From Prescottella soli (lineage in GTDB: Bacteria > Actinomycetota > Actinomycetes > Mycobacteriales > Mycobacteriaceae): 64,000 nucleotides of DNA. Where the stretch lies: assembly GCF_040024445.1 (NCBI RefSeq), contig NZ_CP157276.1, positions 5,208,001 to 5,272,000 of the forward strand. Reading direction: 5' to 3'. This document shows positions 27,090 to 36,753 of the stretch, in pieces. The position numbers were made by a program, and so were the translations under genes. The number at the start of each line of letters is the position of its first letter. The stretch's first letter is position 1. The notes beneath the pieces are model-generated. The model was not told the DNA's origin. It made no database searches and worked only from the letters and a program-made list of their open reading frames with translations.

Positions 27090-27434
27090 GTGGGGTTGTT
27101 CGACCGTTTCACGCGTCGGGGTGCGGCGCGTCCGAAGGCGGGGGGCGAGTCCGACGCGCGTCACCTGGCGGACTGGGCGCGTTCGCACCGCGGCGTCGAG
27201 GCCTACATCGAACCGGAGACCACGGTGACGGAGCTGACCGTGGTGCTCGTCGCGTACGACGGCGAATGGACCCGGCGCAAGGTCGGTGGCGAGCGGGGCG
27301 CCCGCAAGCTCGGCCAGGAGCTGAAGATCCCGGTCTACGACGTGCGCAAGACCGGATACCCGCAGCGGATGCGCGACTACGACAACCGTCGCCGGATCGA
27401 GCGGAAACGCGAACGCCAGCGCGAGTTCGACTAG
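27090..27434 (+). CDS. Small basic actinobacterial protein of unknown function
   Basis: This is a 114-residue protein read from GTG 27090, which has GGAGGAGAG upstream. It begins MGLFDRFTRR and has a central domain with strands TTVTELTVVLVAYDGEWTRR and the segment LKIPVYDVRKTGYPQRMRDY. It ends in a strongly basic helix (NRRRIERKRERQREFD). Related short proteins are found in Rhodococcus and mycobacteria, often labelled oxidoreductase without support. No cofactor site is visible. It is monocistronic, closed by a composite hairpin. Confidence 0.75.
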   Translation: MGLFDRFTRRGAARPKAGGESDARHLADWARSHRGVEAYIEPETTVTELTVVLVAYDGEWTRRKVGGERGARKLGQELKIPVYDVRKTGYPQRMRDYDNRRRIERKRERQREFD

Positions 27435-27445
27435 GCGGCCGCGCC

Positions 27446-27493
27446 GCCCGTGCGCACTGTCGGTGGTCGGAACCACCGCGAGCGCGCACGGGC
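27446..27493. terminator. Composite hairpin between convergent genes
   Basis: An outer 10-bp stem (27446-27455 with 27484-27493) encloses a second 7-bp hairpin (27461-27467 with 27472-27478). It lies between the small basic protein gene and the convergent aminopeptidase gene. Confidence 0.6.
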
Positions 27494-27502
27494 GCGGAGC
27501 GC

Positions 27503-29023
27503 CTAACCGTTGGCGGCGATGTCCTCGAGCACGGAGATCATCGTGCGGACCGGGACGCCGGTGCCGCCCTTGCCGGTGTAGCCGAACGGGCCACCGGTGT
27601 TGAAGGCCGGTCCCGCGACGTCGATGTGCGCCCACTGCACGCCGTCGGCGACGAACTCCTTCAGGAAGATCGCGGCCGCGAGCATGCCGCCCCAGCGGTG
27701 CGGGGTCACGTTCGCCAGGTCGGCGACCCGCGAGTTGAGGTCGGCGCGCAGTTCGGCCGGCATCGGCATCGGCCACGCGTTCTCGCCGATCTCCTGCGAG
27801 ATCGTGGCCACCCGGTCGCGGAACTCGTCGGTGCCCATGACGCCGGCGGTGCGGTTGCCGAGCGCGACCATCTGCGCGCCTGTGAGCGTGGCGGTGTCGA
27901 TGAGGTAGTCGGGGTTGTCCTCGCAGGCCCGCGCGATCGCGTCGGCGAGGATCAGTCGGCCCTCGGCGTCGGTGTTGATGACCTCGACGGTGGTGCCGCC
28001 GTACTGAGTGAGCACGTCGCCGGGGCGCTGCGCGGTCGCCGACGGCATGTTCTCGGCCATCGGCACCCAAGCGGTGACGTCGACGGGCAGGCGCAGCTTG
28101 GCGGCGAGCACGACCGTCGCGACGACGGCTGCCGCGCCGCCCATGTCGGAGGTCATGTTCTCCATGCCGGCGGCCGGCTTGATCGAGATGCCGCCGGTGT
28201 CGAACGTCACGCCCTTGCCGACGAGCGCGACCTTCTTGACGCCGCGGCGGCGACCGGACGAGTACGTCATCTGCACCAGGCGCGGCGGGCGCGACGAGCC
28301 CTGGCCGACGCCGACGATGCCGCCGAAGCCGGCCTTTGCCAGTGCCTTCTCGTCGAGAACCTTCACCGTCAGGCCAGCGGCGGTCCCGAGGGCCTTGGCG
28401 CGGGCGGCGAACTCGGCCGGGAACAGGTGACTGGGCGGGGTGTTGACGAGCTCGCGGGCGGTCGCGACGGATTCGGCGATCGCGGCCGAGCGGGCGAGCG
28501 TGTCCTTCGACGCCTTGGCGCGCGGCGATTCGACGAGCAGTTCGACGCGGGCGAGCGGCCGCGCATCGGCGCCGGGGGCGGACTTGGACTTGAACTCGCT
28601 GAACGCGTAGGCGCCGAGGAAGAAGCCCTCCGCGGCGGCGCCGAGGTCGACCGACGCCAACGTCGTCGCCGCGGTAGCGACGCCGGACAGGGCGCGCGCG
28701 GCCACGCCGGCCGACTTGCGGACCTGCTCGGCGTCGATCTTGTCGGCGGCGCCGAGGCCGACGGCCAGGACGCTCGCGACGGACAGCTCGGCCGGTGCCG
28801 GCACGCGGGTGAGCTCCTCGGCCTTGCCGGTCGCGCCGACGGCCTGCAGGTCGTCGAGCAGACCCGCGAGCACGTCCTCGTCGACCCCGGCGCCCACGAG
28901 TGCCTCGGGCCCGTCGGAGCCGGTCGTCAAACCGATCACGAGCACGTCGACGCGCTTGGCGAGCGAGCCGGCGAGCGCCAGGTCGGGTCCGAGGTTGCGA
29001 GTGGGGGAAGAGGTTGAGGGCAC
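27503..29023 (-). CDS. pepA: Leucyl aminopeptidase (family M17)
   Basis: This cytosolic hexameric aminopeptidase has two metal ions. The C-terminal domain shows [23 protein letters not shown] (Lys and Asp ligands, near residue 255), SDMGGAAAV and [12 protein letters not shown], which supplies Asp, Glu and the catalytic Arg. Product length is 506 residues. GTG 29023 is chosen because the AGGAG site lies six bases upstream of it and directly abuts the alternative ATG at 29029. It is divergent from gcvT across fewer than 90 bp. Mycobacteria have the same gene here (pepB, Rv2213, from memory), but with a cyclase gene next to it that is missing in this window. Confidence 0.95.
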   Translation of the reverse strand: MPSTSSPTRNLGPDLALAGSLAKRVDVLVIGLTTGSDGPEALVGAGVDEDVLAGLLDDLQAVGATGKAEELTRVPAPAELSVASVLAVGLGAADKIDAEQVRKSAGVAARALSGVATAATTLASVDLGAAAEGFFLGAYAFSEFKSKSAPGADARPLARVELLVESPRAKASKDTLARSAAIAESVATARELVNTPPSHLFPAEFAARAKALGTAAGLTVKVLDEKALAKAGFGGIVGVGQGSSRPPRLVQMTYSSGRRRGVKKVALVGKGVTFDTGGISIKPAAGMENMTSDMGGAAAVVATVVLAAKLRLPVDVTAWVPMAENMPSATAQRPGDVLTQYGGTTVEVINTDAEGRLILADAIARACEDNPDYLIDTATLTGAQMVALGNRTAGVMGTDEFRDRVATISQEIGENAWPMPMPAELRADLNSRVADLANVTPHRWGGMLAAAIFLKEFVADGVQWAHIDVAGPAFNTGGPFGYTGKGGTGVPVRTMISVLEDIAANG

Positions 29024-29110
29024 GGGCATCTCCTGCGGTGGGGCAATTGGGAAGTTGGTAGCCGAAATCCGATGTTAGTGCGCTGACGGCGTCGGCTAGC
29101 GTTGTGCCTC

Positions 29111-30211
29111 ATGAGCGACGCGCAGCTGCTGCAGGGCCCCATTCATTCCGTTCACGTCGACCTCGGCGCGACCTTCGCCCCGTTCGGCGGCTGGGAGATG
29201 CCGGTCTCGTACGCGGGCACCGTCGCCGAGCACACCGCGGTGCGCGAGTCGGTCGGGCTGTTCGACGTGAGCCACCTCGGCAAGGCGCTCGTCAAGGGCG
29301 ACGGCGCGGCGGACTTCGTCAACGCGACCCTCACCGCCGACCTCGGCAAGATCGGGCCCGGCCAGGCCCAGTACACGCTGTGCTGCACCGAGACCGGCGG
29401 CGTCGTCGACGATCTGATCGCGTACTACGTCGCCGACGACGAGATCTTCCTCGTGCCCAACGCCGCCAACACCGCCGACGTCGTCGCGCGCCTGCAGGCC
29501 GCGGCACCGGCGGGTCTCGAGATCACCGACCAGCACCGCGACTACGCCGTGTTCGCGGTGCAGGGGCCCAAGGCCGCCGACGTCCTCGGGGCGCTGGGGC
29601 TGCCGACCGACATCGAGTACATGGGCTTCGTCGACGCCGACTGGAACGGCGTGCCGGTGCGCGTCTGCCGCAGCGGCTACACCGGCGAGCGCGGCTACGA
29701 GCTGCTGCCCCGGTGGGCCGACGGCGAGGCGCTGTTCCGGGCGTTGATCGACGCTGTTCGCGCCCAGGGCGGCGAGGCCGCGGGTCTGGGCGCGCGTGAC
29801 ACGCTGCGCACCGAGGCGGGTTACCCGCTGCACGGTCACGAGCTCTCGCTGGAGATCTCGCCGCTGCAGGCCCGCTGCGGGTGGGCGATCGGATGGAACA
29901 AGCCGCAGTTCTGGGGTCGCGAGACGCTGGTCGCGGAGAAGGCGGCCGGACCGGCGCGGCGCATGTGGGGGATCAAGGCACTCGACCGCGGCGTGCTCCG
30001 TCAGGGCCAGACCGTGTCGAAGGACGGAGCCGCGATCGGCGAGACCACGTCGGGCACCTTCTCGCCGACCCTCAAGGTGGGTATTGCCCTGGCGCTGCTG
30101 GACACCGGGTCCGGCGTCGCGGCGGGCGACGAGATCACCGTCGACGTGCGCGGGCGTAGCCTCCGATGCGAGGTCGTCACGCCGCCGTTCGTGCCGGTCC
30201 GCACCAAGTAA
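29111..30211 (+). CDS. gcvT: Aminomethyltransferase (glycine cleavage T protein)
   Basis: GcvT passes the methylene unit from aminomethyl-lipoyl H protein to tetrahydrofolate, releasing ammonia. The start ATG 29111 gives 366 residues, normal length. Conserved segments are [20 protein letters not shown] near the N-terminus, [10 protein letters not shown], the folate-binding [10 protein letters not shown], and [18 protein letters not shown], which includes the substrate-positioning Asp/Arg. No gcvH or gcvP is near. The lipoate genes nearby supply the cofactor for its partner H protein. The next gene, ilvE, follows after 51 bp. Confidence 0.96.
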   Translation: MSDAQLLQGPIHSVHVDLGATFAPFGGWEMPVSYAGTVAEHTAVRESVGLFDVSHLGKALVKGDGAADFVNATLTADLGKIGPGQAQYTLCCTETGGVVDDLIAYYVADDEIFLVPNAANTADVVARLQAAAPAGLEITDQHRDYAVFAVQGPKAADVLGALGLPTDIEYMGFVDADWNGVPVRVCRSGYTGERGYELLPRWADGEALFRALIDAVRAQGGEAAGLGARDTLRTEAGYPLHGHELSLEISPLQARCGWAIGWNKPQFWGRETLVAEKAAGPARRMWGIKALDRGVLRQGQTVSKDGAAIGETTSGTFSPTLKVGIALALLDTGSGVAAGDEITVDVRGRSLRCEVVTPPFVPVRTK

Positions 30212-30262
30212 CACTCCGACACCAGGTAAGCGGCGAAACTCTGTTAGATAGGATCACGGCTT

Positions 30263-31366
30263 ATGAATGACGGCCTAGAATTCGTGCGTACCCAGCATCC
30301 TTCCCCCGCTACCGAAGAGGCGCGGCGCAAGGTTCTGGAGTCGCCCGGATTCGGTCGGTACTTCACCGATCACATGGTGTCGATCATGTACACCGAGGGT
30401 CGCGGCTGGCACGACGCCGAGGTGCTGCCCTACGGGCCGATCGCGCTCGATCCGGCCGGGATGGTCCTGCACTACGGCCAGGCGATCTTCGAGGGCCTCA
30501 AGGCCTACCGCCAGCCGAACGGCGGCATCTCGTCGTTCCGTGTCACCGCTAACGCCGAGCGTCTGCGTCAGTCGGCCCGTCGTCTGGCGATGCCGGAGCT
30601 GCCCGACGAGCTGTTCGTGGGATCGATCGAGACACTGCTCGACGTCGACGAGGCGTGGGTTCCCGCCGCCGGCGGCGAGGACTCGCTCTACCTGCGCCCG
30701 TTCATGTTCTCCACCGAGGCGGGCCTGGGTGTCCGTCCGGCCAAGGAGTACCGCTACCTGCTGATCGCCTCCCCGGCGGGCGCCTACTTCCCGCGCGGCG
30801 TCAAGCCGGTCAGCGTGTGGCTCTCGCGTGAGTACGTGCGGGCCGCACCGGGCGGCACCGGCGCGGCCAAGTTCGCCGGCAACTACGCGGCGTCGCTGCT
30901 CGCGCAGGCGCAGGCGTCGGACGAGGGCTGCGACCAGGTGGTGTGGCTCGACGCCATCGAGCGCAAGTACGTCGAGGAGATGGGCGGGATGAACCTGTTC
31001 TTCGTCTTCGGCTCGGGCCCCGACGCACGTCTGGTGACGCCGTCGCTGTCCGGTTCGCTGCTGCCCGGCATCACCCGCGACTCGCTGTTGACGCTGGCGA
31101 CCGACGCCGGTTTCGCCGTCGAGGAGCGCAAGATCAGCACCGACGAGTGGCGCGAGAAGGCCGCGTCGGGCGAGATCACCGAGGTGTTCGCGTGCGGTAC
31201 CGCGGCCGTCATCACCCCGGTCGGTCGGGTCAAGTCCGCGGAGGGCGAGTTCACGATCGCCGACGGCGAGCCCGGCAAGATCACGATGGCGCTGCGCGAC
31301 ACCCTCACCGGCATCCAGCGCGGCACCTTCGCCGACACCCACGACTGGATGACCAAGCTGCGCTGA
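30263..31366 (+). CDS. ilvE: Branched-chain amino acid aminotransferase (fold-type IV PLP enzyme)
   Basis: IlvE interconverts leucine, isoleucine and valine with their 2-oxo acids; the valine product is the substrate of PanB. The 367-residue protein has the PLP lysine at 203 in [15 protein letters not shown]. It also has [15 protein letters not shown] (70-83), the phosphate-cupping [13 protein letters not shown], and [12 protein letters not shown]. All are standard for the actinobacterial enzyme. ATG 30263 is preferred, with AGGATC upstream. It is codirectional with gcvT and ends at a strong hairpin. Confidence 0.97.
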   Translation: MNDGLEFVRTQHPSPATEEARRKVLESPGFGRYFTDHMVSIMYTEGRGWHDAEVLPYGPIALDPAGMVLHYGQAIFEGLKAYRQPNGGISSFRVTANAERLRQSARRLAMPELPDELFVGSIETLLDVDEAWVPAAGGEDSLYLRPFMFSTEAGLGVRPAKEYRYLLIASPAGAYFPRGVKPVSVWLSREYVRAAPGGTGAAKFAGNYAASLLAQAQASDEGCDQVVWLDAIERKYVEEMGGMNLFFVFGSGPDARLVTPSLSGSLLPGITRDSLLTLATDAGFAVEERKISTDEWREKAASGEITEVFACGTAAVITPVGRVKSAEGEFTIADGEPGKITMALRDTLTGIQRGTFADTHDWMTKLR

Positions 31367-31389
31367 GCGCACGCACCGACGAATCGATA

Positions 31390-31422
31390 TCGGGCCCTTC
31401 CGCTTTCGGCGGGAGGGCCCGA
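31390..31422 (+). terminator. ilvE terminator
   Basis: A 14-bp stem with one G-T pair (31390-31403 with 31409-31422) and a 5-base loop lies 24 bases after the ilvE stop codon. Confidence 0.75.
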
Positions 31423-31520
31423 TGTGCTCTGCACCCCCCGCTCGGTACTAGCCGGTCTCAGCCATCCAGCGCATGCTTGATGGGGAGTCAACGTCGGAAG
31501 AACGCTGGGAGGAGATCCTC

Positions 31521-32261
31521 ATGGCGGCATCATTGGAAGGCTCGACCGCACTGGTAACGGGGGCGACCGCCGGCATCGGACGCGCGATCGCGTCACAGCT
31601 GGCAGCACTCGACGCAGAGGTGGTAGTGCACGGACGCAGCGCGCAGCGAGGCGCCCAAACCGTGCAGGAGATCCAAGACGCGGGCGGGAAGGCACGCTTC
31701 GTCTCGGCTGATCTATCGGACCCTGACGAGACACGTCGGTTGGCGGCCGAGGCCGGCCCCGTCGACATCCTGATCAACAATGCCGGTGTCTACAAGTTCG
31801 CCGGCACCGCCGAGACCGACGACGCCTTCTTCGACGAGCATGTCAATCTCAACCTGCGTGCGCCGTACATCCTCGTACAGCAGCTGGTGCCGGCCATGTC
31901 CGAGCGAGGCCACGGGGTCGTTGTCAACCTCAGCTCCATCGCCGCCGCGATACCCGCGCGTACCGGCGGCATCTACGGCGCGACCAAGGCCGCCGTCGAA
32001 CTGTTGACCCGCGTGTGGGCCGATGAGTTCGGTCGCTCCGGGGTGCGGGTGAACGCAGTGCAGGCCGGACCGACGGAAACCCCCGGGACCGCCGTGACGC
32101 CCGGGCTTACCGACGGTTTGGGGCAGCTCACCACGCTCGGCCGCGCAGCCGCCGCCGACGAAATCGCCAACGCCGTCGTGTTCCTGGTCTCACCGGCCGC
32201 CAGCTATATCAACGGTGCGATCTTGCAGGCCAACGGTGGTCAGGTCGCGATTGCCCCGTGA
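31521..32261 (+). CDS. Classical SDR-family oxidoreductase
   Basis: The start ATG 31521 has GGGAGGAG seven bases upstream and gives 246 residues. It is a complete classical short-chain dehydrogenase: cofactor motif TGATAGIGRAIA (residues 14-25), NNAG, catalytic serine in VVNLSSIAAA, and the YxxxK pair in GIYGATKAAVE. A C-terminal NGAILQANGGQ replaces the usual TG-x-x-x-x-DGG. A basic residue after the second strand (HGRSAQRG) suggests NADPH use. The substrate is unknown. It sits between ilvE and cobS, where mycobacteria have no SDR. Codon choice looks somewhat less GC-biased than its neighbours, so it is probably an insertion. Confidence 0.92.
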   Translation: MAASLEGSTALVTGATAGIGRAIASQLAALDAEVVVHGRSAQRGAQTVQEIQDAGGKARFVSADLSDPDETRRLAAEAGPVDILINNAGVYKFAGTAETDDAFFDEHVNLNLRAPYILVQQLVPAMSERGHGVVVNLSSIAAAIPARTGGIYGATKAAVELLTRVWADEFGRSGVRVNAVQAGPTETPGTAVTPGLTDGLGQLTTLGRAAAADEIANAVVFLVSPAASYINGAILQANGGQVAIAP

Positions 32262-32298
32262 TCCTCGAGAACCGATTTCACCTGGATGCCGTTCGGGA

Positions 32299-33060
32299 TC
32301 AGCCTCCGAGCAGGAACCCGACGGCCGTCGCCGCGACCGTGAATTCGATTGCGGCCCCGAGAACGTCCCCGTTGATGCCGTCGAACCGGCGCACACAGTG
32401 CCGGACCAGCAGTGACGCCGCGACAAGTGCGACCAGGACGACGACGGGGCCCTGCCACCACCGCTGGGGAACCGCCCACACCGCCGCGACCGCCGAGGCC
32501 ACTGCCCACGACACGGCCACCCACGCCGGCTGCGAGTCCGCCACGAGCGCACCGAAACCCGTCGTACTCGACGCCGAAATCCCACGGCGGCATGCGAATA
32601 CGGCCGCAACCCGGCCGGCCGTGACGGCGACGGCCACCGCCACCCATGCGCCGTTCGCGCCGAGCGTGCCGAGCGCCACGGCCTGGACGCCGATGGCGAC
32701 GACGAGCGCGGCCACGCCGAACGGGCCGGCGCCGCCGCTGCGCATGACCTCCCGCGCGCGTTCGGGCGGCCCGTAGCAGCCGAGACCGTCGGCGGTGTCG
32801 GCGAGGCCGTCGACATGCATGCCGCGGGTGGACAGGGCCAGCGCCCCGACCACCAGCAGGCCCGCCAACGCGATTCCCAGACCGCCCCACAGCAGCAGCC
32901 ACAGCAGGCCCGCTGCGCCGGCCCCGAGGAGGGCGCCCACCAGCGGGGCCGCGGCCATCGCGCGGCGCCCCTCGGGTCGGCCGATGTCCTGTGGGCCGCG
33001 GACCGGCAGGACCGTCAGCCAGGACAGTGCCAGGGACAGCCCGGTGACCGCACCCCGCAC
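32299..33060 (-). CDS. cobS: Adenosylcobinamide-GDP ribazoletransferase (cobalamin synthase)
   Basis: CobS joins adenosylcobinamide-GDP and alpha-ribazole at the membrane, the last assembly step of cobalamin. The 253-residue protein has several hydrophobic segments and the active-site motif GMHVDGLADTADGLG near residue 70, in which the aspartates bind metal. GTG 33060 is only 2 bases after the cobT stop, so translation is likely coupled. The operon order is cobU-cobT-cobS, all on the minus strand. No cobalamin riboswitch was seen upstream of cobU. Confidence 0.94.
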   Translation of the reverse strand: MRGAVTGLSLALSWLTVLPVRGPQDIGRPEGRRAMAAAPLVGALLGAGAAGLLWLLLWGGLGIALAGLLVVGALALSTRGMHVDGLADTADGLGCYGPPERAREVMRSGGAGPFGVAALVVAIGVQAVALGTLGANGAWVAVAVAVTAGRVAAVFACRRGISASSTTGFGALVADSQPAWVAVSWAVASAVAAVWAVPQRWWQGPVVVLVALVAASLLVRHCVRRFDGINGDVLGAAIEFTVAATAVGFLLGG

Positions 33061-33062
33061 GG

Positions 33063-34157
33063 TCAGTCCGATTCCGGCTCGGCCTCGGGTGCGGTGTTGT
33101 TGCTCACACCCGCCTGGTCGAAGGTCGCCATGTGCGCGAGTGTCGCCACCGCGCCCTGGAGCACCGGAAGGGCCGCCACCGCGCCCGAACCCTCGCCGAG
33201 GCGCATGTTCAGGCCGAGGATCGGATCGAGGCCGAGGTGTCGCAGCGCGATCGTGTGCGCGGGCTCGGTCGACCGATGCCCGGCCACCCACCACTCGCGC
33301 GCACCCGGCGCCAACTCCTCCGCCACGAGCGCCGACGCGGTAACCACGAGGCCGTCGACGATCACGGGCGTGCGGCGGACCGCGGCCTGAGCGAGGAAGC
33401 CGGCCATGGCGGCCAGGTCCGCGCCCGACGCCGTGCGGAGCAGGCCGACGGCGTCGCGCACGTGCGGCCGCGCCCGGCGCAGCGCGTCGCGGATCGCCGC
33501 GGTCTTGCGCATCCAGCCGGCGTCGTCGATGCCGGTGCCGCGCCCCACGGCGGCGACCGGTTCGGTGTCGGTGACGGCCGCCACCAGGACGGTGGCGGGC
33601 GTGGTGTTGCCGATGCCCATCTCGCCGGCGATCAGGAGGTCGGCGCCGGAGTCGACCTCCTCGTCGGCGATCGCGCGCCCGGCCGCGATCGCGCGCAGGG
33701 TCTCCTCGTGGGTCATGGCGTCCTCGCGGTCGATCGACCCCGACGACCGGCGGACCTTGTAGGTCGAGACGGACGCATCGGTGTCCGCGTCCACGGCCAT
33801 GTCGACCACGCGCACGCCGGCACCGGCGATCGAGGCAAGTACGTTGACCGCGGCGCCGCCGCCCTCGATGTTGGCCACCATCTGGGCGGTGACCTCCGGC
33901 GGGTACGCCGACACGCCGCCCCGCGCGACGCCGTGGTCGCCGGCGAAGACGACGACGCGGGGGCGCGCGAACACGTGCGGGGGACATTCGCCCTGGCACG
34001 AGGCCGCCCACACCGACAGCTCCTCGAGTCGGCCGAGCGAGCCGGTCGGCTTGGTCAGCAGCAGCTGGCGAGCCTGCGCCTGCGCTCGGACCTCGGCGTC
34101 CGGCGGGACGGGCGGCTCGAAGAGGGGAGCCGACGGACTGACGGATTCGCTAGTCAC
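33063..34157 (-). CDS. cobT: Nicotinate-nucleotide-dimethylbenzimidazole phosphoribosyltransferase
   Basis: CobT makes alpha-ribazole phosphate, the lower ligand of cobalamin. The 364-residue length is typical. Signatures are [18 protein letters not shown] near residue 35, [16 protein letters not shown], the phosphate-binding [23 protein letters not shown], and the C-terminal [13 protein letters not shown] with its catalytic glutamate. The GTG start at 34157 has GAAAGG upstream. It is 25 bp downstream of cobU. Confidence 0.96.
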   Translation of the reverse strand: MTSESVSPSAPLFEPPVPPDAEVRAQAQARQLLLTKPTGSLGRLEELSVWAASCQGECPPHVFARPRVVVFAGDHGVARGGVSAYPPEVTAQMVANIEGGGAAVNVLASIAGAGVRVVDMAVDADTDASVSTYKVRRSSGSIDREDAMTHEETLRAIAAGRAIADEEVDSGADLLIAGEMGIGNTTPATVLVAAVTDTEPVAAVGRGTGIDDAGWMRKTAAIRDALRRARPHVRDAVGLLRTASGADLAAMAGFLAQAAVRRTPVIVDGLVVTASALVAEELAPGAREWWVAGHRSTEPAHTIALRHLGLDPILGLNMRLGEGSGAVAALPVLQGAVATLAHMATFDQAGVSNNTAPEAEPESD

Positions 34158-34182
34158 GCTTGACCTTTCATTTCAGCAGCGA

Positions 34183-34746
34183 TCATTTGAGCGGCATGGC
34201 GATACCGGCGATCACCAGGACGACGTCGTCGCACACCTCGGCGAGGCGGGAGTTGAGGGCGCCGATCTCGTCGCGGAACAGTCGGCCCGAGCGGGTCTCC
34301 GGGATCACGCCGAGACCGACCTCGGGGCTGACGAGCAGCAGCCTGCCGTCGAATCCGGCGACCGCGTCGACGAGGGCGTCCGTGCGGGGAGAGATCGTGC
34401 CGCGCGGGGCCTCCCACGCCGCGGCGTCGTCGAGCTCGCACGTGAGCCACGTGCCGAGGTCGTCGACGAGCGTCGGCGGGTGCGTGCAGGCCGCGGCGAG
34501 CAGCTCGACGAGGCTTCCGTCGCCACCGGTCTCGACCGTCGTCCACGACGTGGGCCGGCGGCGCCGGTGCAGATCGATCCGGTCCGCCCAGTCGTCGTCG
34601 CCGGGATAGCGGCGCGCGGTGGCCACGTAGCGGACGGGGTGCCCGTCGTTGTCGCCGAGCAGGCCCTCCGCGTGCGCGGACTTCCCCGACCTGGCGCCGC
34701 CGAGCACGAGCGTGCGGCGCGGGGGATTCGAAACGGGGGAGGGCAC
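34183..34746 (-). CDS. cobU: Adenosylcobinamide kinase/guanylyltransferase
   Basis: CobU phosphorylates adenosylcobinamide and then adds GMP. The start is GTG 34746, giving 187 residues that begin VPSPVSNPPRRTLVLGG. The P-loop GGARSGKS is at about residues 16-23. The segment VRYVATARRYPGDDDWADRI, with the basic pair after it, contains the histidine region used for guanylylation (IDLHRRRRP). DLGTWLT and SPEVGLGVIPE follow the family closely. It is the first gene of cobUTS, after a strong terminator from the upstream gene. Confidence 0.93.
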   Translation of the reverse strand: MPSPVSNPPRRTLVLGGARSGKSAHAEGLLGDNDGHPVRYVATARRYPGDDDWADRIDLHRRRRPTSWTTVETGGDGSLVELLAAACTHPPTLVDDLGTWLTCELDDAAAWEAPRGTISPRTDALVDAVAGFDGRLLLVSPEVGLGVIPETRSGRLFRDEIGALNSRLAEVCDDVVLVIAGIAMPLK

Positions 34747-34769
34747 GGGGATAGACGCTACCAACAGCG

Positions 34770-34804
34770 TCGGGCCGGTCCCCGCAGAGCGAGGACCGGC
34801 CCGA
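34770..34804 (-). terminator. Terminator of the DUF3043 gene
   Basis: A perfect 12-bp stem (34770-34781 with 34793-34804) and an 11-base loop separate the DUF3043 gene from cobU on the same strand. Confidence 0.7.
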
Positions 34805-34816
34805 TGGAAGAGACGG

Positions 34817-35497
34817 TCAGACGGCGTCGCCGGGACCCACGCGCGGCTTGGGGGCGCGCATCTTGCGGATCTGCGACGCACGCACGAACGCGTACCAGCC
34901 GAGCCGGAAGCCGCCGTCGGTCGAGTCCGGGAAACGCTCGCGGACGCGGTTGTTGATCATCCGGCCGAGGAAGTAGCCCTCGCCGGCCATGAACAGCATC
35001 ATCACGAGCATGCCGAGCGTGACGAAGCTCTGGATGACGGGGCTGAGGAACATCGCCATGATCAGGATCAGCGCCAGCGGCATGAACAGTCCGACCAGGT
35101 TGCGGCGGCTGTCGACGAGGTCGCGCACGTAGGCGCGGACCGGACCCTTGTCACGCGGCAGCAGGTACTTGTCCTCGCCGGCGAGCATGCGGGCGCGACG
35201 GTCGGCCGACTCGGCTCGACGGACGGCGGCCTCTGCCTTGCGCTCCTCCTTGGAACCGCGCGTCGACTTGCGGCGGGCGCGCGCCTCCTTGGCGGTGAGC
35301 GGTGCGGGCGCGATCGGGCCGCGGCGCTTGGCCTCGGCCTCGCGGCGCTTGGGGGTGGGACGGCCCTTGCCCGGCGTCGATGCTGCGCCGGTCTCGGTCG
35401 TCCCGGACGCCCCAGTGGTGGTCTCCGCGGTGGACTCGATGACCTCGACGTCGCGCTTGTCGGAATTGTCGGAGTCGCCTCGGCGTAGCAGCTTCAC
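34817..35497 (-). CDS. DUF3043 family membrane protein
   Basis: This is a 226-residue protein. The first 110 residues are charged and low-complexity, rich in Thr, Lys and Arg. Then KGPVRAYVRDLVDSRRNL leads into two membrane helices at about 134-154 and 157-175 (VGLFMPLALILIMAMFLSPVI, LGMLVMMLFMAGEGYFLG). A basic C-terminal tail follows (RMINNRVRERFP). This is DUF3043, actinobacterial only, function unknown. It sits between the cob operon and glycerate kinase as Rv2206 does in M. tuberculosis (from memory). Confidence 0.88.
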   Translation of the reverse strand: MKLLRRGDSDNSDKRDVEVIESTAETTTGASGTTETGAASTPGKGRPTPKRREAEAKRRGPIAPAPLTAKEARARRKSTRGSKEERKAEAAVRRAESADRRARMLAGEDKYLLPRDKGPVRAYVRDLVDSRRNLVGLFMPLALILIMAMFLSPVIQSFVTLGMLVMMLFMAGEGYFLGRMINNRVRERFPDSTDGGFRLGWYAFVRASQIRKMRAPKPRVGPGDAV

Positions 35498-35605
35498 GCC
35501 TCCAGGCTATGGGATAACCGACGTCCTGGCGAAACCGACCACGCGTCGAACCTCCAGGCCGGGGATCGAAATGCCGAGGTCGAGTGGCCGCCATACACTG
35601 CGCTG

Positions 35606-36694
35606 ATGCGTGTGCTGATCGCCCCCGACTCGTTCGGCGAAACCCTCACTGCGGTAGAGGCGGCCGCCGCGATGGCCGCGGGATGGTTGGCCGCGAGGCC
35701 GGACGACGACATCGTCCTGGCCCCGCAGTCCGACGGCGGTCCCGGATTCGTCGACGTGATTTCCGGCACGGTCGGCGGTCTGCGCACCACACGGGTCGAC
35801 GGACCGCTGGGCCGCGCCACCGACGCGCGCTGGGTGCTCGCCGACGGCGTCGCGTACGTCGAATCGGCGCAGGCCGTCGGGCTGGGACTCCTCGGCGGCC
35901 CGCCCACGCCGGAGACGGCGCTCGGCGCCCACAGTCGCGGGGTGGGGCAGTTGGTGGCCGCGGCCGTCGACGCGGGCGCGCGGCGGATCGTGGTCGGACT
36001 CGGCGGCAGCTGCTGCACCGACGGCGGCCGTGGCATGGTCGCCGCGCTCGGCGGCCTCGACCGGGCTCGGACACGACTCGACGGGATCGACCTGGTCGCG
36101 GCGACCGACGTCGAGCACCCGCTACTCGGCGAGCACGGCGCCGCGCGGATCTTCGGACCGCAGAAGGGTGCCGACGACGCCGCGATCGAGGTGCTCGAGC
36201 AGCGCAACGCCGCCTGGGCAGCCGAGCTGCGGGCGGCGTGCGGTCGCGACGTCGCCGACCTCGACGGGGCGGGCGCCGCGGGTGGGCTCGGAGCCGCCCT
36301 GCTCGCGCTGGGGGCGGTCCGGGAATCGGGCGCGTCCGTCGTCGCGCGGTGCACGGGCCAGGCCGCGCAGGTGGCGGCGTCGGACATCGTGATCACCGGC
36401 GAGGGGAAGTTCGACCACCAGTCGCTGCGCGGCAAGCTCGTCACGGCGCTCGCCGGGGCCGCCGCCCACGGCGGGGTGCCGACCGTCGTGATCGCCGGCC
36501 AGGTCGCCGTCGACCGGGAGTCGGTCCGGGCGGCCGGCATCGTGGCGACGTTCTCGGTCGCGGACTTCGCCGGATCGGTCGACCGGGCCATGGCGGAGGC
36601 GGCGTCGCGGCTGGAGGCGCTGACGTCGTCCGTCGCAGGTGGCTGGCGGGGTGCGTCGGGGTTCGCACTGGATGGCCCGACACGTGAGGAATAG
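35606..36694 (+). CDS. Glycerate kinase family protein
   Basis: The 362-residue protein starts MRVLIAPDSFGETLTAVEAA, the family's N-terminal signature. It contains GLGGSCCTDGGRGMVAALGG (near residue 132), the hallmark motif, followed by GPQKGADDAAIEVLEQR and ITGEGKFDHQSLRGKL. Family members phosphorylate D-glycerate. The usual double threonine/asparagine in GGSATNDGG reads GGSCCTDGG here, so substrate preference may differ slightly. It is divergent from the DUF3043 gene and 59 bp before the IscA-like gene. Confidence 0.9.
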   Translation: MRVLIAPDSFGETLTAVEAAAAMAAGWLAARPDDDIVLAPQSDGGPGFVDVISGTVGGLRTTRVDGPLGRATDARWVLADGVAYVESAQAVGLGLLGGPPTPETALGAHSRGVGQLVAAAVDAGARRIVVGLGGSCCTDGGRGMVAALGGLDRARTRLDGIDLVAATDVEHPLLGEHGAARIFGPQKGADDAAIEVLEQRNAAWAAELRAACGRDVADLDGAGAAGGLGAALLALGAVRESGASVVARCTGQAAQVAASDIVITGEGKFDHQSLRGKLVTALAGAAAHGGVPTVVIAGQVAVDRESVRAAGIVATFSVADFAGSVDRAMAEAASRLEALTSSVAGGWRGASGFALDGPTREE

Positions 36695-36753
36695 CGGGAC
36701 GCAGAGTACCGTTGAAGCGATCACGGGTTTGGCACGAGCGACAGGGAGAGCCC

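Noticed and set aside
26999-29017. Plus-strand frame of 672 codons over the aminopeptidase gene
   Set aside because: It is antisense to pepA, and the real small gene at 27090-27434 lies in another frame with a ribosome binding site.
32299-34011. Possible cobT-cobS fusion read from one long frame
   Set aside because: The N-terminal half is a shifted-frame shadow of cobT. The true cobS starts at GTG 33060, two bases after the cobT stop.
33061-34900. Cobalamin riboswitch upstream of the cob operon
   Set aside because: No B12-box-like sequence was recognised and the gap upstream of cobU is mostly occupied by a terminator.
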